A stretch of DNA of 64,000 nt from Streptomyces sp. NBC_00525 (GCF_036346595.1 NZ_CP107834.1:1922001-1986000); one strand, 5' to 3'; shown: positions 35,183-46,404, numbered from the stretch's first letter. The notes: a model not told the origin generated them from the sequence alone. Translations and numbers: made by a program.

Positions 35183-36207
35183 CGACGCCGTCGACCGATT
35201 CCACGCTGGCGGAGCTCGAACAGCGGGCCACCGCCCGGCGCGACCGGCCCTCCTACGGGCACGACGCGCTGATCGCCTGCGACCGTCTGGTGCGCATCTT
35301 CACCACGGACGGGGTCGAGGTGCAGGCCCTCCAGGGGCTCGACCTGCTGGTCGAGGAGGGCGAGCTGCTGGCCCTGGTCGGCGCGTCCGGCAGCGGCAAG
35401 TCCACGCTGATGAACATCCTGGCGGGCCTGGACGAGCCCACGGCCGGAGCGGCCAAGGTGGCGGGCTGCGATCTGCTGAACATGGGGCAGAAGGAGCGGC
35501 TCCGCTACCGCCGGGACGTCGTCGGCTTCGTCTGGCAGCAGACCGCCCGCAACCTCCTGCCGTATCTGACGGCGATCCAGAACGTCACCCTGCCGATGCA
35601 GCTGCGCGGGCGCGGCCGGGCCCGCGAGCGGGCGGCGCGCGCCGAGACGCTGCTGAAGATGCTGGAGGTCGACGACTGCCGGGACAAGCGCCCGCAGCAG
35701 ATGTCGGGCGGCCAGCAGCAGCGGGTGGCGATCGCCGTCTCGCTCGCCAACTCCCCCTCGGTGCTGCTCGCCGACGAGCCGACCGGTGAGCTGGACTCGG
35801 CCACCGGCGAGCAGGTCTTCGCCGCGTTCCGCCGCGCCAACGAGGAGCTGGGCACGACGATCGTGATCGTCACCCACGACCAGGCGGTGGCCAGTGAGGT
35901 GCGGCGTACGGTCGCGATCCGCGACGGCCGGACGTCCTTCGAGGTGCTGCGCCGCACCGAGGTGGACGCGGCGACCGGCCAGGAGTCCCAGGTGGCCCGC
36001 GAGTACGCGATGCTGGACCGCGCGGGCCGGCTGCAGCTGCCCGCCGACTACACCGAGGCGCTGGGCATGGAGCACCGGGTGATGCTGGAGCTGGAGCAGG
36101 ACCACATCGGCGTCTGGCCGGACGGCGCGACTCCGGGCGCGAACGCGGACGCGGCCAAGAACACGGGTGCGGGTGCGGACACGGACGCCGGCACCGGCGC
36201 CGCGTAG
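35179..36207 (+). CDS. ABC transporter ATP-binding protein (LolD/MacB type)
   Basis: A 342-aa ATPase. Walker A is GASGSGKST, the signature MSGGQQQRVAIA, Walker B VLLADEPTGELDS and the switch His VTHDQAV. The long C-terminal extension (about 270-342) has no recognisable domain and ends in Ala/Gly/Asp-rich low-complexity sequence. The ATG overlaps the preceding permease stop (ATGA). It powers the two FtsX permeases, in a mechanotransmission-type exporter. Confidence 0.9.
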   Translation: MTTPSTDSTLAELEQRATARRDRPSYGHDALIACDRLVRIFTTDGVEVQALQGLDLLVEEGELLALVGASGSGKSTLMNILAGLDEPTAGAAKVAGCDLLNMGQKERLRYRRDVVGFVWQQTARNLLPYLTAIQNVTLPMQLRGRGRARERAARAETLLKMLEVDDCRDKRPQQMSGGQQQRVAIAVSLANSPSVLLADEPTGELDSATGEQVFAAFRRANEELGTTIVIVTHDQAVASEVRRTVAIRDGRTSFEVLRRTEVDAATGQESQVAREYAMLDRAGRLQLPADYTEALGMEHRVMLELEQDHIGVWPDGATPGANADAAKNTGAGADTDAGTGAA

Positions 36208-36237
36208 CCGCCGCTCGGGCGTCCGCTGACCGGCCGT

Positions 36238-36243
36238 TAGTAT
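36238..36243 (+). promoter_or_regulatory. -10 element placed for a leaderless transcript of the DUF2804 gene
   Basis: TAGTAT ends seven bases before the ATG, which would put the transcription start at or next to the start codon. No ribosome site is present in the gap. This arrangement is the known signature of leaderless mRNAs in actinobacteria. No clear -35 is visible. Confidence 0.5.
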
Positions 36244-36250
36244 CCGGGCC

Positions 36251-37300
36251 ATGACGACGTTCGAACGCGAGATCACCGAGCCGGTCGACCTCTGTCTGCC
36301 CGACGGGCGCCTCGACCCGTCGGCGGTCGGCTGGTCGCGGGTGCCGCTGCACCGCGCCAATCTGCGCGGCTGGGGCCGGACGAAGCGCTGGGAGTACTGG
36401 TGCGTGACGACGCCGACCCATCTGGTGGCGCTGACCGTCAGCGATCTGGACTTCCTGGCCCTGAACAGCGTCTATCTGCTGGAGTACGCACCCGGCGGGC
36501 TGGAGTTCGAGCGCACGGCGGTCATCCCCGGCGGCGTGGGCGTGAGCCTGCCCGACACGGTGGCCGGCTCGCCCGGCGCCCCGGACGTGGTGACGGGCCC
36601 GGCCCGCCCGACCGGCGGCAAGGTGCGCGTGGAGATCCGCGACGAGCCCGGCGGGACCCGGCTGCGGGCGCGCTGCCTGACCCCGGAGCGGGTGCCGGTG
36701 GAGGTGGACCTGCTGGTCGCCCGCCCGGCGGACCACGAATCGCTCTCCGTCGTCGTGCCGTGGGACAGCCGGCGCTTCCAGTACACCTCCAAGCAGACCG
36801 CGCTGCCCGCGTCCGGCCGGGTCCGGGTGGGCGGGGAGTACCTGGACTTCGACGGCGAGGACACCTGGGCCGTCCTGGACCACGGCCGGGGCCGCTGGCC
36901 GCGTACGGTCGACTGGAACTGGGGCGCCGCGTCCGGCCGGACGGACGGCCGTACGGTGGGCCTCCAGCTCGGCGGGCGCTGGACGCTGGGCACCGGCTCC
37001 ACGGAGAACGCGCTGTGCGTGGACGGCCGGCTGAGCAAGATCGGCGAGGAGCTGGACTGGCGCTGGTCGCCTTCCGACCTGCTCGCGCCGTGGACGATCC
37101 GCACACCGGTGACCGGGCAGGTGGACCTCACGTTCACCCCGTTCCACAACCGGCGCGCCCGCACCGAGGCGGGCCTGATCGTCAACCGCACCGATCAGTG
37201 CTTCGGCCACTACGACGGCCGCATCCGCACCGACGACGGCGCGGAGATCGCGGTGGAGCGCCTGCTGGGCTGGGCGGAGGACGTACACATGCGGTGGTGA
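36251..37300 (+). CDS. DUF2804 domain protein
   Basis: A 349-aa protein matching the DUF2804 family over its whole length. Typical stretches are LCLPDGRLDPSAVGWSR, GWGRTKRWEYWCV, DHGRGRWPRTVDWNWGAASG and ENALCVDGRLSKI. It has no signal peptide or transmembrane segment. The family has a beta-rich fold related to lipocalin-like/AttH proteins, and no function is established. It is transcribed alone, probably as a leaderless message. Confidence 0.85.
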   Translation: MTTFEREITEPVDLCLPDGRLDPSAVGWSRVPLHRANLRGWGRTKRWEYWCVTTPTHLVALTVSDLDFLALNSVYLLEYAPGGLEFERTAVIPGGVGVSLPDTVAGSPGAPDVVTGPARPTGGKVRVEIRDEPGGTRLRARCLTPERVPVEVDLLVARPADHESLSVVVPWDSRRFQYTSKQTALPASGRVRVGGEYLDFDGEDTWAVLDHGRGRWPRTVDWNWGAASGRTDGRTVGLQLGGRWTLGTGSTENALCVDGRLSKIGEELDWRWSPSDLLAPWTIRTPVTGQVDLTFTPFHNRRARTEAGLIVNRTDQCFGHYDGRIRTDDGAEIAVERLLGWAEDVHMRW

Positions 37301-37308
37301 CGGGGGCT

Positions 37309-37348
37309 GTTCCCGTACGCAGTGCGGGCCGTTCCCGTACGCGGTGCG
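37309..37348. repeat. Two 18-bp direct repeats between convergent genes
   Basis: GTTCCCGTACGCAGTGCG and GTTCCCGTACGCGGTGCG, 22 bases apart start to start, differing at one base. No function is evident. Confidence 0.7.
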
Positions 37349-37350
37349 CG

Positions 37351-37366
37351 CCGGCCGTGCGGCCGG
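37351..37366. terminator. Short hairpin between DUF2804 gene and the next operon
   Basis: CCGGCC-GTGC-GGCCGG forms a 6-bp GC stem with a four-base loop, between convergent stops. It may terminate transcription from either side. Confidence 0.45.
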
Positions 37367-37380
37367 GGACGCGGTACGGG

Positions 37381-38091
37381 TCAGCCGCGTACGGAGACCG
37401 CGAGGTTGCCCAGGCCGCCCGCCGCGTCCGCCCGGCGCAGGGCGACGGAGCCGTACGGGGTGCGCAGGCGCAGCCAGCTGCCGGCCGCCAGGAGGGCGAC
37501 CGGGAAATCGGGGGCGGCGCGCAGGAAGCCGAGGGACTGCGCGGCGTGCACCGCGCGCAGCGGGAGCCCGGTGCCGGCGACGGTGCGCGACCAGATCTCG
37601 TGGCCGATGCGGTCGCGCTCGGCGCGGGTGCGCCGGTCCTCGGGCAACGCTTCGTCGCGGGTCCGGAACTCCTGGACGGCGGCGGTCAGCGCGGTGCGCA
37701 GGGCGACGGGGTCGGGCAGTCCGCCCTGTTCCCGCCAGCCGCGGCGGGGCGGCAGGACACCGGCCCAGGGCGGTCCGGTGACCGGGGCGGGCAGGGCGCC
37801 CGCGTCAGGTTTTCCGGGGCCCGGTCCTTCGGCGTCCTCGGCGGGCAGGGCCTCCAGCAGGTCGCCGGCCGACACGGTGGTGTCGAACTCCTGTGCCTCG
37901 GCCAGCCGTACGGCACGGATGGCCAGCACCTCGAAGGAGGGCGGCCGGCCGAACACGGCGAGCGCGCCGCCGCCCGCCTGGAGGCGTACGGCGGCGGCGC
38001 GGTCGTAGTGGAGCAGCCGGCCGAGGAAGGCCGCCAGATCTGCGGCCTCCCTCGCGTCGGCGAACCGAAGCGGCTGTACGGACACGGTCAT
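37381..38091 (-). CDS. Conserved actinobacterial protein, function unknown
   Basis: A 236-aa protein with no signal peptide or membrane segment and no motif that I recognise. The N-terminal ~70 residues look like a helix-rich module (DAREAADLAAFLGRLLHYDRAAAVRL). The middle is a Pro/Gly linker. The C-terminal half is helical (TRAERDRIGHEIWSRTVAGTGLPLRAVHAAQSLGFL). Its ATG overlaps the TGA of the thioesterase gene by four bases (ATGA), so the two are translated together, downstream of ettA. Confidence 0.8.
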   Translation of the reverse strand: MTVSVQPLRFADAREAADLAAFLGRLLHYDRAAAVRLQAGGGALAVFGRPPSFEVLAIRAVRLAEAQEFDTTVSAGDLLEALPAEDAEGPGPGKPDAGALPAPVTGPPWAGVLPPRRGWREQGGLPDPVALRTALTAAVQEFRTRDEALPEDRRTRAERDRIGHEIWSRTVAGTGLPLRAVHAAQSLGFLRAAPDFPVALLAAGSWLRLRTPYGSVALRRADAAGGLGNLAVSVRG

Positions 38092-38510
38092 ACCGCGGCG
38101 GGCTCCTCCGCGAGGTACTCCTGGAGGAACAGTTTCTCCTCCGGGGAGATCCGCCGGGGGCGCTCCTCGGCCAGGTCGTAGGGGACGACGACGGTGGACG
38201 CCCGTACGTAGACCTGTTCCGGGTCCTTGATCTCGTAGGCGATCGTCAGCGACGCGGCGCCGATCTTCGTGACCCAGGACTCGACGGTCACCGGACGGTG
38301 CCGGTGGACCAGGGGCCGCAGGTAGTCGATCTCGTGCCGCGCCACGACGGAGCCGCCCGCGAAGGACGGCGAGCCGTCCCCCGGCGCCAGCCGGAACATG
38401 AAGTCGATGCGCGCCTCCTCCAGATAGCGGAGGAAGACCACGTTGTTGACGTGGCCGAAGGCGTCCATGTCCGACCAGCGCAGTGGGCAGCTGTAGATGT
38501 GACGAGCCAA
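38088..38510 (-). CDS. Acyl-CoA thioesterase (4HBT hot-dog fold)
   Basis: A 140-aa single-domain hot-dog thioesterase. The motif WSDMDAFGHVNNVVFLRYLEEAR contains the catalytic Asp and the HVNN helix start of the YbgC/FadM-like group. It hydrolyses acyl-CoA or related thioesters in the cytoplasm. The start is a TTG nine bases after GAGG and five bases past the ettA stop; the frame continues upstream into ettA but without homology. It is sandwiched between ettA and the unknown gene in one transcript. Confidence 0.87.
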   Translation of the reverse strand: MARHIYSCPLRWSDMDAFGHVNNVVFLRYLEEARIDFMFRLAPGDGSPSFAGGSVVARHEIDYLRPLVHRHRPVTVESWVTKIGAASLTIAYEIKDPEQVYVRASTVVVPYDLAEERPRRISPEEKLFLQEYLAEEPAAV

Positions 38511-38515
38511 GACGA

Positions 38516-40180
<1,665 letters not shown>

Positions 40181-40295
40181 GAGAAACCGTCCGGCAATCG
40201 ATGTGTGGGCAGATACACCCCATCTTGCCTGACGGCCGCCTCTTGACGGAAACCGGTCCGGTGCGCGATACGCGCGATCCCGGCTCGGGAGACGC

Positions 40296-40332
40296 GAAGG
40301 CCCCGGCGGGCCTGTGGCTCGCCGGGGCCTTC
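40296..40332 (-). terminator. Terminator of the surface-protein gene
   Basis: GAAGGCCCCGGCG and CGCCGGGGCCTTC are exact complements with an 11-base loop. It lies 46 bases downstream of the surface-protein stop and ahead of ettA on the same strand, so it insulates the two. Confidence 0.85.
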
Positions 40333-40378
40333 GTCAGTGGCGGTGACGCCGCGTCGTCGCGGGGTCACTCACCGCCGG

Positions 40379-41836
40379 TCACTCACTGGCGGTGCGCTTG
40401 CGGCGCAGGAGCAGGACCGCTCCGCCGCCGACGACGACCAGGGCGATGGCGACGCCCGCGATGACCGGGGTGGCGCTGGAGCTGCCGGTCTCGGCGAGGT
40501 CGGTGCCGCCCGAGGTGCTGCCGCCGGCCGTGGCCGTGGTCGGCGCGGTCGGGGTGGGCTCGCTGCCGGTCTGGGTCTCCGTGCCGCCGGTGCCGCCGGT
40601 GCCGCTGCTGGTGGTCTTGCAGTCCAGGACGCCCTTGAACGTCTTGGAGAAGCCGTTGGGGCCGGTGACCGTGATGTCGTACGCCTGGTCCTCGGCGACG
40701 GGCACCGTCACGGTCGTGGTCTTGCCGGCCTCGACGGTGTGCTCCTTGCCGTCGAGCTCGAAGGTGAACGCCTCGTCGCCCTTGTTGCCGACGGTGATGT
40801 CGACGCCGCCCTTGTCACAGTTCTTCTCGGCGGTGGCCGTGGGGATCGGGCCCTGCTTCGCCCAGGTGGCGGTGGCGGTCGCGGAGACCGTCGACTCGCT
40901 GGAGCCGGCCAGGATCATGGTCTGGCTCTTGGTGACCCCGGCGAAGGCGCGGCCGACCGGGACGGAGGTGGTCGCCTGGACGGTCAGCGAGGCGCTGCCC
41001 TCCTCGGAGTCCGCCGGCACGTCGAAGTAGAGCTTGGTGCCGTCCGACGCCGTGGTGACGGGCTTGCCGTCCTTGTCGGTGACCTTGACGCCGCTGGCGA
41101 GGTCCGCCGGCGGGGTCACCGTGGCCTGGCCGGCGTTGGTGTGGACGGTGACCGGGCCGACCCGCTCACCGGAGCGGCCGGAGACCGCGATCGGGTCGAG
41201 CGCCAGGGAGGCCTTGGGCTCGGGGGTGTCGGTGGCGGACTTCTCCAGCCAGTCGGCCAGCTTCTCCGCCTGCTCGTCGGCCGCCTCCACGTCGACGTGG
41301 TCGGAGAACCGCCAGATCGCGACCTGGGTACCGGCCGCCGCGGTCTTGTCCGTGAGCGTCCCGGTGCCGGCCGCCTTCGCCAGCGCCGAGAGGTCGTTCA
41401 CCTGCGGGTAGGAGTGCTGCAGAATCCAGAGGATCTTGCCCGCGTCGTTGTTGCCGCCCAGCGAGGACTGACCCCAGGGGGTCTCCAGGTACTTCGCCCG
41501 GTCCTGGGTGGGGTTGTGGATGTCGATGCAGTACGTCTTGAGCGTGCCGCCGCCGTCGACGTTCATCTCGAACAGACCTGCGGCCACCTTGCGCTTCTTG
41601 CCGTCCTCGTTCAGGACCGCGGTGCCATAGGTCTTCAGCCCGTCCAGCACGGCGGTGGCCCCGCCCTGGTGTGCGGGCACCTCGTCGGCGGCCGCACTGC
41701 CCGCGCCGACGAGGGCACCGGCCACGACCAGGCCGGACGCCGCCACCGACGCGGCGAGCCGGGATATGCCCCGGCGCCGTCCTGTGCGGCCCGCCGCCGC
41801 GGATGACGAAACGGTCTCTGAAGAAGCAGAAAACAC
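40379..41836 (-). CDS. Thioester-forming (TQXA) surface protein with LAxTG sortase signal
   Basis: A 485-aa cell-surface protein. It has a signal peptide (1-50, ending SAAA-DE). The thioester domain (about 60-185) has Cys103 in TYCIDIH and Gln171 in AGTQVAIW, the TQxA pair that forms an internal Cys-Gln thioester able to bond covalently to targets. Ig-like repeats follow (two, about 210-430). The sorting signal is LAETG, a hydrophobic helix (VIAGVAIALVVVGGGAVLLL) and a basic RRKR tail, the form used by class E sortases. The GTG start follows GGAGGGG. It is monocistronic between ettA and ssbB, with its own terminator. Confidence 0.9.
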   Translation of the reverse strand: MFSASSETVSSSAAAGRTGRRRGISRLAASVAASGLVVAGALVGAGSAAADEVPAHQGGATAVLDGLKTYGTAVLNEDGKKRKVAAGLFEMNVDGGGTLKTYCIDIHNPTQDRAKYLETPWGQSSLGGNNDAGKILWILQHSYPQVNDLSALAKAAGTGTLTDKTAAAGTQVAIWRFSDHVDVEAADEQAEKLADWLEKSATDTPEPKASLALDPIAVSGRSGERVGPVTVHTNAGQATVTPPADLASGVKVTDKDGKPVTTASDGTKLYFDVPADSEEGSASLTVQATTSVPVGRAFAGVTKSQTMILAGSSESTVSATATATWAKQGPIPTATAEKNCDKGGVDITVGNKGDEAFTFELDGKEHTVEAGKTTTVTVPVAEDQAYDITVTGPNGFSKTFKGVLDCKTTSSGTGGTGGTETQTGSEPTPTAPTTATAGGSTSGGTDLAETGSSSATPVIAGVAIALVVVGGGAVLLLRRKRTASE

Positions 41837-41897
41837 TTATTTCCCCTCCGGGCGAGACCCTCGCGCCCGGTACGCGTGTGGGGATAGTCCCGCCTGC

Positions 41898-41918
41898 TAC
41901 TCAAGTGCCTTGTGAGTA
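41898..41918. promoter_or_regulatory. Inverted repeat upstream of the surface-protein gene
   Basis: TACTCA and TGAGTA enclose nine bases that contain a second, smaller pairing (CAAG-TGC-CTTG). It lies about 62 bases ahead of the start codon in a relatively AT-rich stretch and could be an operator or 5' leader hairpin. Confidence 0.4.
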
Positions 41919-42090
41919 CGGGGAGATCCTATGGAGCGGGCCAAGAACAATCCCCCGTCATACCGTCCGACAACCATTCCGAATCGCAATCGTTATCCCC
42001 GGTAACTCCCGCCGCCGGGCGGCCACCGTCCACGGGTACGCTTGGTCATCGCCCGGTCGCCGGCGGGTCACCACACCCCCGCGTGCCGCT

Positions 42091-42720
42091 TCACTCCGCC
42101 GCCACCAGGTCGGGCTCCTTCTTCCGGGGTGCGGCGGCGGCCCTTTGACGTACCGTCCGTTTACGAGCCGCGGGCCGCTCGGCCGCGCCCTCCGCCGAGC
42201 CATCCTCGACGCGCCCCTCCGCCCGCTCCCCGCCCGACGTCTCACCCGATCCCTCCGGCGTGGCGGGGACCGCCGGAACCCCCGAAACCTCCGGCACCGC
42301 CCACGGGTCGTCCCCCGCCGCGACCGGCGCCGGGCCGAACCGCGAGGTCAGGGTCGGGTCGTTGCGCAACGCCCGCCGGAAGGCCGCCGTACCCCGCGTC
42401 AGATCGTGGCCCACCGCCACCGCCTCGATGTCCACGAACGTCCGGCGCGGACCCTCCACTTCCTCCTCGCGCACCTTCAGCCTGCCGTGCACCACCAGCG
42501 GCTCCCCCACCGACACCGATCCCGCCAGGTTCGCCGCGAGCGTCCGCCACGCCCACACGGTGTAGAAGCTCGTATGCCCGTCCGCCCACGCCTCCCTGGC
42601 CCGGTCCCACCTCCGGGGCGTGACGGCGAACCGGAACCGGGCCATCCCTCCCGTCGCTGTCTCCCGGAACTCCACCGCCGTCGCCGCGTTGCCCACCAGC
42701 GTCACCCAGGTCTCGTTCAT
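42091..42720 (-). CDS. ssbB: Single-stranded DNA-binding protein SsbB
   Basis: A 209-aa SSB with an OB fold at residues 1-115 (ETWVTLVGNAATAVEF, MARFRFAVTPRR, VWAWRTLAANLAGSVSVGEPLVVHGRL). The tail is Glu/Gly/Ala- then Lys/Arg-rich and ends KKEPDLVAAE. It lacks the acidic DDDIPF tip through which housekeeping SSBs recruit repair proteins, as reported for the paralogue SsbB of S. coelicolor, which acts in chromosome segregation during sporulation. It lies next to the dynamin-like pair on the same strand, 100 bp downstream of dynB. Confidence 0.87.
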   Translation of the reverse strand: MNETWVTLVGNAATAVEFRETATGGMARFRFAVTPRRWDRAREAWADGHTSFYTVWAWRTLAANLAGSVSVGEPLVVHGRLKVREEEVEGPRRTFVDIEAVAVGHDLTRGTAAFRRALRNDPTLTSRFGPAPVAAGDDPWAVPEVSGVPAVPATPEGSGETSGGERAEGRVEDGSAEGAAERPAARKRTVRQRAAAAPRKKEPDLVAAE

Positions 42721-42820
42721 GACTCCGCCTCCCCCTCGCCCGGACTTCGCGACCGCGCCGTACGCGCGGTCACCGATTCCATGCTGGAGGGGAGGCGGAA
42801 TTCCCGCTGGGAGCTGTGGG

Positions 42821-44746
42821 CTAACGGCCCGTTGTGGAAAGCTCCGTCACCGCCACGTACCGCTCGCGCACTTCGCGGTAGCGCGCCAGCTCCGCCGCGA
42901 CCGGGTCGAGCACCCTGGCCCGTCCGCAGGCCGCCGCCGCCTCGCGCAGCCGGCGTTCGGCCTCCTGGCCGTACCTCCTGGCCGGTCCCCGTGCCGCCGC
43001 CGCGCACGACCACTCCACCAGCGGGCCGCCGACGATGCCCGCCAGCATCACCAGGGCGGGCGTCAGCAGCCCCGGCTCCAGGACGCCGATGATCTGGCCG
43101 GCCAGCCACAGGCCGCCGAAGATCTGGAGCAGCGTCATCGCGACCTGGGCCAGCACGGCCGCAGGCCACCAGGCGGGACGCGGCGGCTTCCCGGCCGCCC
43201 GGCCCTCCGTACCGCGTGCGCCCGTCGCGTCACCGCCCGTGCCCGTACCGCCTGCGCCCGTCGCCTCGCCCCCCACCCGGCCCGCCAGTTCGTCCAGCGC
43301 GTCCGGCAGCCCCTTCGCCCCGTGCACCGCGGCCTCGCGCACCGCCTGTGCCCAGGGTCCGGGCAGTCCGGCGGAGGCGTCGTCCGCCACCGTGCGCACG
43401 GCCTGCTCGACGCGCTGACGTGCAGTGAGCCGTTCCTCGGGCGGGGTGGCGAGCGGGACCCGGTCCCGGGCGCCGGGCTGCCGGGTCGACTCGTACCAGC
43501 GCCACAGCCGCAGCCACGGCGTGCCGCACGCCCGTCCGGCGTTGCGGCGCCACTCGCGTTCGGCGGCCTGGCCCGCAGCCGCCGCGCCCACGGCCTCCGC
43601 GAGGCGGTCGGCGAACTCCTCCCGCGCCCGCTCCCCCAGGCCCGCCCGCCCCTCGGCGACGTACACCGGGCGCAGTCTGGCCGCCGCCGCGTCCACGTCG
43701 GCGGAGAGGCGGCGGGTGGCCGCCGTGCGTTCCTGGACGAACCTGCCCAGCAGTTCGCGCAGCTCGCCGACGCCCTCGCCGGTGAGCGCGGACAGCGGAA
43801 GCACGGTCGCGCCGGGGTCGCCGTGCTCGCCGAGGGCCATGCCGTCCTCGTCGAGCAGCCGGCGCAGGTCGTCCAGGACCTGGTCGGCGGCCTCGCCCGG
43901 CAGCCGGTCGATCTGGTTGAGGACGACGAAGGTCACCTCGGCGTGGCCGGCCAGCGGGCGCAGATAGCGCTCGTGGAGTGCGGCGTCCGCGTACTTCTCC
44001 GGGTCCACCACCCAGATCACCGCGTCGACCAGCGCCAGCACCCGGTCCACCTGATCGCGGTGGCCCTTCGCCGCAGAGTCGTGGTCGGGCAGGTCCACCA
44101 GGACCAGGCCCTGCAGCGCCTCCTCGGACGCCGCGCCGGGCTGCGGCCTGCGGCGGAGCCTGCCGGGCACGGCGAGCCGGTCGAGCAGTCCGGCGGCGCC
44201 GTCGGTCCAGGAGCAGGCGAGCGGGGAGGAGGTAGTGGGCCTGCGCAGGCCGGTCTCGGAGAGCTGGGCACCGGCGAGCGCGTTGAACAGGGTCGATTTG
44301 CCGCTGCCGCTGGCGCCGGCGATGGCGACGACGGTGTGCCGGGAGGAGAGGCGCTGCCGGGCCGCCGCCTCGTCCAGCACCCGGCCGGCCTCGGCGAGCG
44401 CGGCCCGGTCCAGGCGCGCCCTGGAGAGCCCGACGAGTTCGCGCAGGGCGTCCAGGCGGGGGCGCAGCGGGCTGCCGGAGTCCACGTACGCCTCGACCTG
44501 CGGCCGGGTCTCGTCGTCCTCCGGAACGATCTCGTCCGGGGTTCGGACGGCCTCCTTCCGCGCTTCCTGGGCGCGCCGGGCGATCAGCCCGTCGTCCCAG
44601 CCGCCGTTCTCCGAGCGCCCGGGGTCGCGGTCGTGGTCCGCCGCGTCCTGTTCCCGCCGCGCGCGGGCCGGGCGGCCCGGCTCCCGGCCCGATTCCCGTA
44701 CCGTGTCCCGGCCCTGTCCCGGATTCTCGTCAGTGACGGCAGTCAT
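42821..44746 (-). CDS. dynB: Dynamin-like GTPase DynB
   Basis: A 641-aa membrane-linked GTPase. The N-terminal ~75 residues are charged and disordered. The GTPase domain follows with P-loop GASGSGKST, switch region [17 protein letters not shown] (G3) and NQID (G4). A long helical region comes next, then two hydrophobic segments (about 545-590, [20 protein letters not shown] and [14 protein letters not shown]). The pairing with a second GTPase gene matches the Streptomyces dynA-dynB operon, whose products stabilise FtsZ rings in sporulation septa; the membrane segments identify this one as DynB. The ATG follows GAGAGGTGG and overlaps the dynA stop. Confidence 0.8.
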   Translation of the reverse strand: MTAVTDENPGQGRDTVRESGREPGRPARARREQDAADHDRDPGRSENGGWDDGLIARRAQEARKEAVRTPDEIVPEDDETRPQVEAYVDSGSPLRPRLDALRELVGLSRARLDRAALAEAGRVLDEAAARQRLSSRHTVVAIAGASGSGKSTLFNALAGAQLSETGLRRPTTSSPLACSWTDGAAGLLDRLAVPGRLRRRPQPGAASEEALQGLVLVDLPDHDSAAKGHRDQVDRVLALVDAVIWVVDPEKYADAALHERYLRPLAGHAEVTFVVLNQIDRLPGEAADQVLDDLRRLLDEDGMALGEHGDPGATVLPLSALTGEGVGELRELLGRFVQERTAATRRLSADVDAAAARLRPVYVAEGRAGLGERAREEFADRLAEAVGAAAAGQAAEREWRRNAGRACGTPWLRLWRWYESTRQPGARDRVPLATPPEERLTARQRVEQAVRTVADDASAGLPGPWAQAVREAAVHGAKGLPDALDELAGRVGGEATGAGGTGTGGDATGARGTEGRAAGKPPRPAWWPAAVLAQVAMTLLQIFGGLWLAGQIIGVLEPGLLTPALVMLAGIVGGPLVEWSCAAAARGPARRYGQEAERRLREAAAACGRARVLDPVAAELARYREVRERYVAVTELSTTGR

Positions 44747-46404
44747 CGCTGCCACCTCTCCTTCTGCAGTAGGGACAGCGCGGCGATCAGTTCCGCCTGC
44801 GGTTCGGGGGCCACGTCGAGGGCGTCCAGGGGTGCGAGGCGCCGGTCGCGTTCGCCGTTGAGGACGTGGTCGAGGTAGGTGGTGAGCAGTGCGCCGCCCT
44901 TGTCGCGCAGGCGCAGCGCGCCCTGGGCGCCCATGCGTTCGGCGAGTTGTTCGCCCGCGGTGCGGGCGCGGCGCCCGCCGAGGAGGGCGGCGGCCAGGAG
45001 AGCGGCGACGGTCTCGGGGTCCGGGGCGGTGTTGCGCTCCATCAGGCGCAGTTCTTCCTCGGCCAGTTCCTCCAGGATGCGGCGCCACCGGCGTACGGTC
45101 ATGGCGATCCGGCCCCGGATGTCCTCGGCCGGGCCCCAGCCGCCCTCCTCGCGGCCGGCCGCCTCGTAGGCGAAGGCCGCGGCGGCGGGCTCGCGCCGCC
45201 AGACGGTACGGATCTGCTCGTCGGCGGCGGCGACGGCACACTCAAGGAGCGCGGCCAGGCTCTCGACGAGCGCGTCGAGCACTTCCTCGGAGGTACTGTA
45301 CGTGGGGTAGCCGCGCCATCTGGTCCGGGCGTCGCCCGCGAGCGCGCCGCCGTTCTTCAGCCGGCGGCGGACCCTGGCGCCTTCCTTCCCGTACGCGTCC
45401 TCGACCACGCCCGTCAGCCGTACGGCGGCGGCGTACTGGGCGGCGACGGCCCCGGCGAGGGCGGGCATGCGGACGTCCAGCGAGTCGATGACCCCGGCGG
45501 CGGTCCGGCCGACTGCCTGCTGACGCGCCGCCGGGTCCTGGACGCGGTGGGCGAGCCAGGCGCGCAGCGGGGCGACGGCGGTGGTGGGCAGCAGTCCGCG
45601 GCCGCCGCCCGCGGACTCGGGGAGTTCGGGGATGGTGAACCGGGGCACTTCGCCGAGCCCGGCCTTGGTGAGGAGCGCGCCGTACTGCCGGGAGACCTCG
45701 GCGATGACCTGGTGGGGGACGCGGTCGAGGACGGTGACGAGCGAGGCGTTGTACTCCTTGGCGGTACGCAGGAGGTGCCAGGGCACGGCGTCGGCGTACC
45801 GGGACGCCGTGGTGACCATGACCCAGATGTCGGCGGCGCAGATGAGTTCGGCGGCCAGGACGCGGTTGCGGACGACGAGGGAGTCGATGTCGGGGGCGTC
45901 GAGCAGGGCGAGCCCGCGCGGAAGCCCGGGTGCGGTCTCGATGCGCAGGGCGGTGCCTTCCTCGGCGGCGTTCCCGTCGGGGCCGTCGAGGTCGTCGCAC
46001 TGGCCGGGGTCGGCGTACTCCTCGGGCGACAGCCATACGCGGGTGAGCTGCGGCAGCACCCGTACGCCCGTGAACCAGTGCTGGTCGTCGGGGTGGCAGA
46101 CGAGGACGGGCGTACGGGTGGTGGGCCGGAGCACTCCGGCCTCGCTGACCCGGCGCCCCACCAGCGAGTTGACGAGCGTCGACTTGCCGGCGCCCGTCGA
46201 TCCCCCGATGACCGCGAGCAGCGGCGCCTCGGGGTCCTTCAGCCGGGGCAGCAGGTAGTCGTCGAGCTGGGCAAGCAGCTCGATCCGGGTCTGCCGGGCA
46301 CGGGCGGCTCCTGGGAGCGGCAGTGGGAGACGCACGGCAGCGACACGGTCGCGCAGGGCGGAGAGTGCGTCGATGAGCTGAGGCCGTACGTCCAAGGTCA
46401 CCAC
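44743..46404 (-). CDS. dynA: Dynamin-like GTPase DynA
   Basis: A 553-aa GTPase with P-loop [10 protein letters not shown], switch [17 protein letters not shown] (G3) and TVLDR in the G4 position. The rest is helical, with no transmembrane segment, which fits DynA, the partner of membrane-bound DynB at the sporulation septum. The start is uncertain: GTG at 46404 or the adjacent GTG at 46401, with no ribosome site upstream. The frame stays open to 46521, but that extension (with [14 protein letters not shown]) is not typical. It is cotranslated with dynB through an ATGA overlap. Confidence 0.78.
   Translation of the reverse strand: MVTLDVRPQLIDALSALRDRVAAVRLPLPLPGAARARQTRIELLAQLDDYLLPRLKDPEAPLLAVIGGSTGAGKSTLVNSLVGRRVSEAGVLRPTTRTPVLVCHPDDQHWFTGVRVLPQLTRVWLSPEEYADPGQCDDLDGPDGNAAEEGTALRIETAPGLPRGLALLDAPDIDSLVVRNRVLAAELICAADIWVMVTTASRYADAVPWHLLRTAKEYNASLVTVLDRVPHQVIAEVSRQYGALLTKAGLGEVPRFTIPELPESAGGGRGLLPTTAVAPLRAWLAHRVQDPAARQQAVGRTAAGVIDSLDVRMPALAGAVAAQYAAAVRLTGVVEDAYGKEGARVRRRLKNGGALAGDARTRWRGYPTYSTSEEVLDALVESLAALLECAVAAADEQIRTVWRREPAAAAFAYEAAGREEGGWGPAEDIRGRIAMTVRRWRRILEELAEEELRLMERNTAPDPETVAALLAAALLGGRRARTAGEQLAERMGAQGALRLRDKGGALLTTYLDHVLNGERDRRLAPLDALDVAPEPQAELIAALSLLQKERWQR

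Noticed and set aside
42821..46404. The two GTPases as an Era/YfjP-type ribosome assembly pair
   Set aside because: Tandem arrangement, size, and two C-terminal membrane segments in only one partner fit the Streptomyces DynA/DynB pair better; the assignment stays by context.
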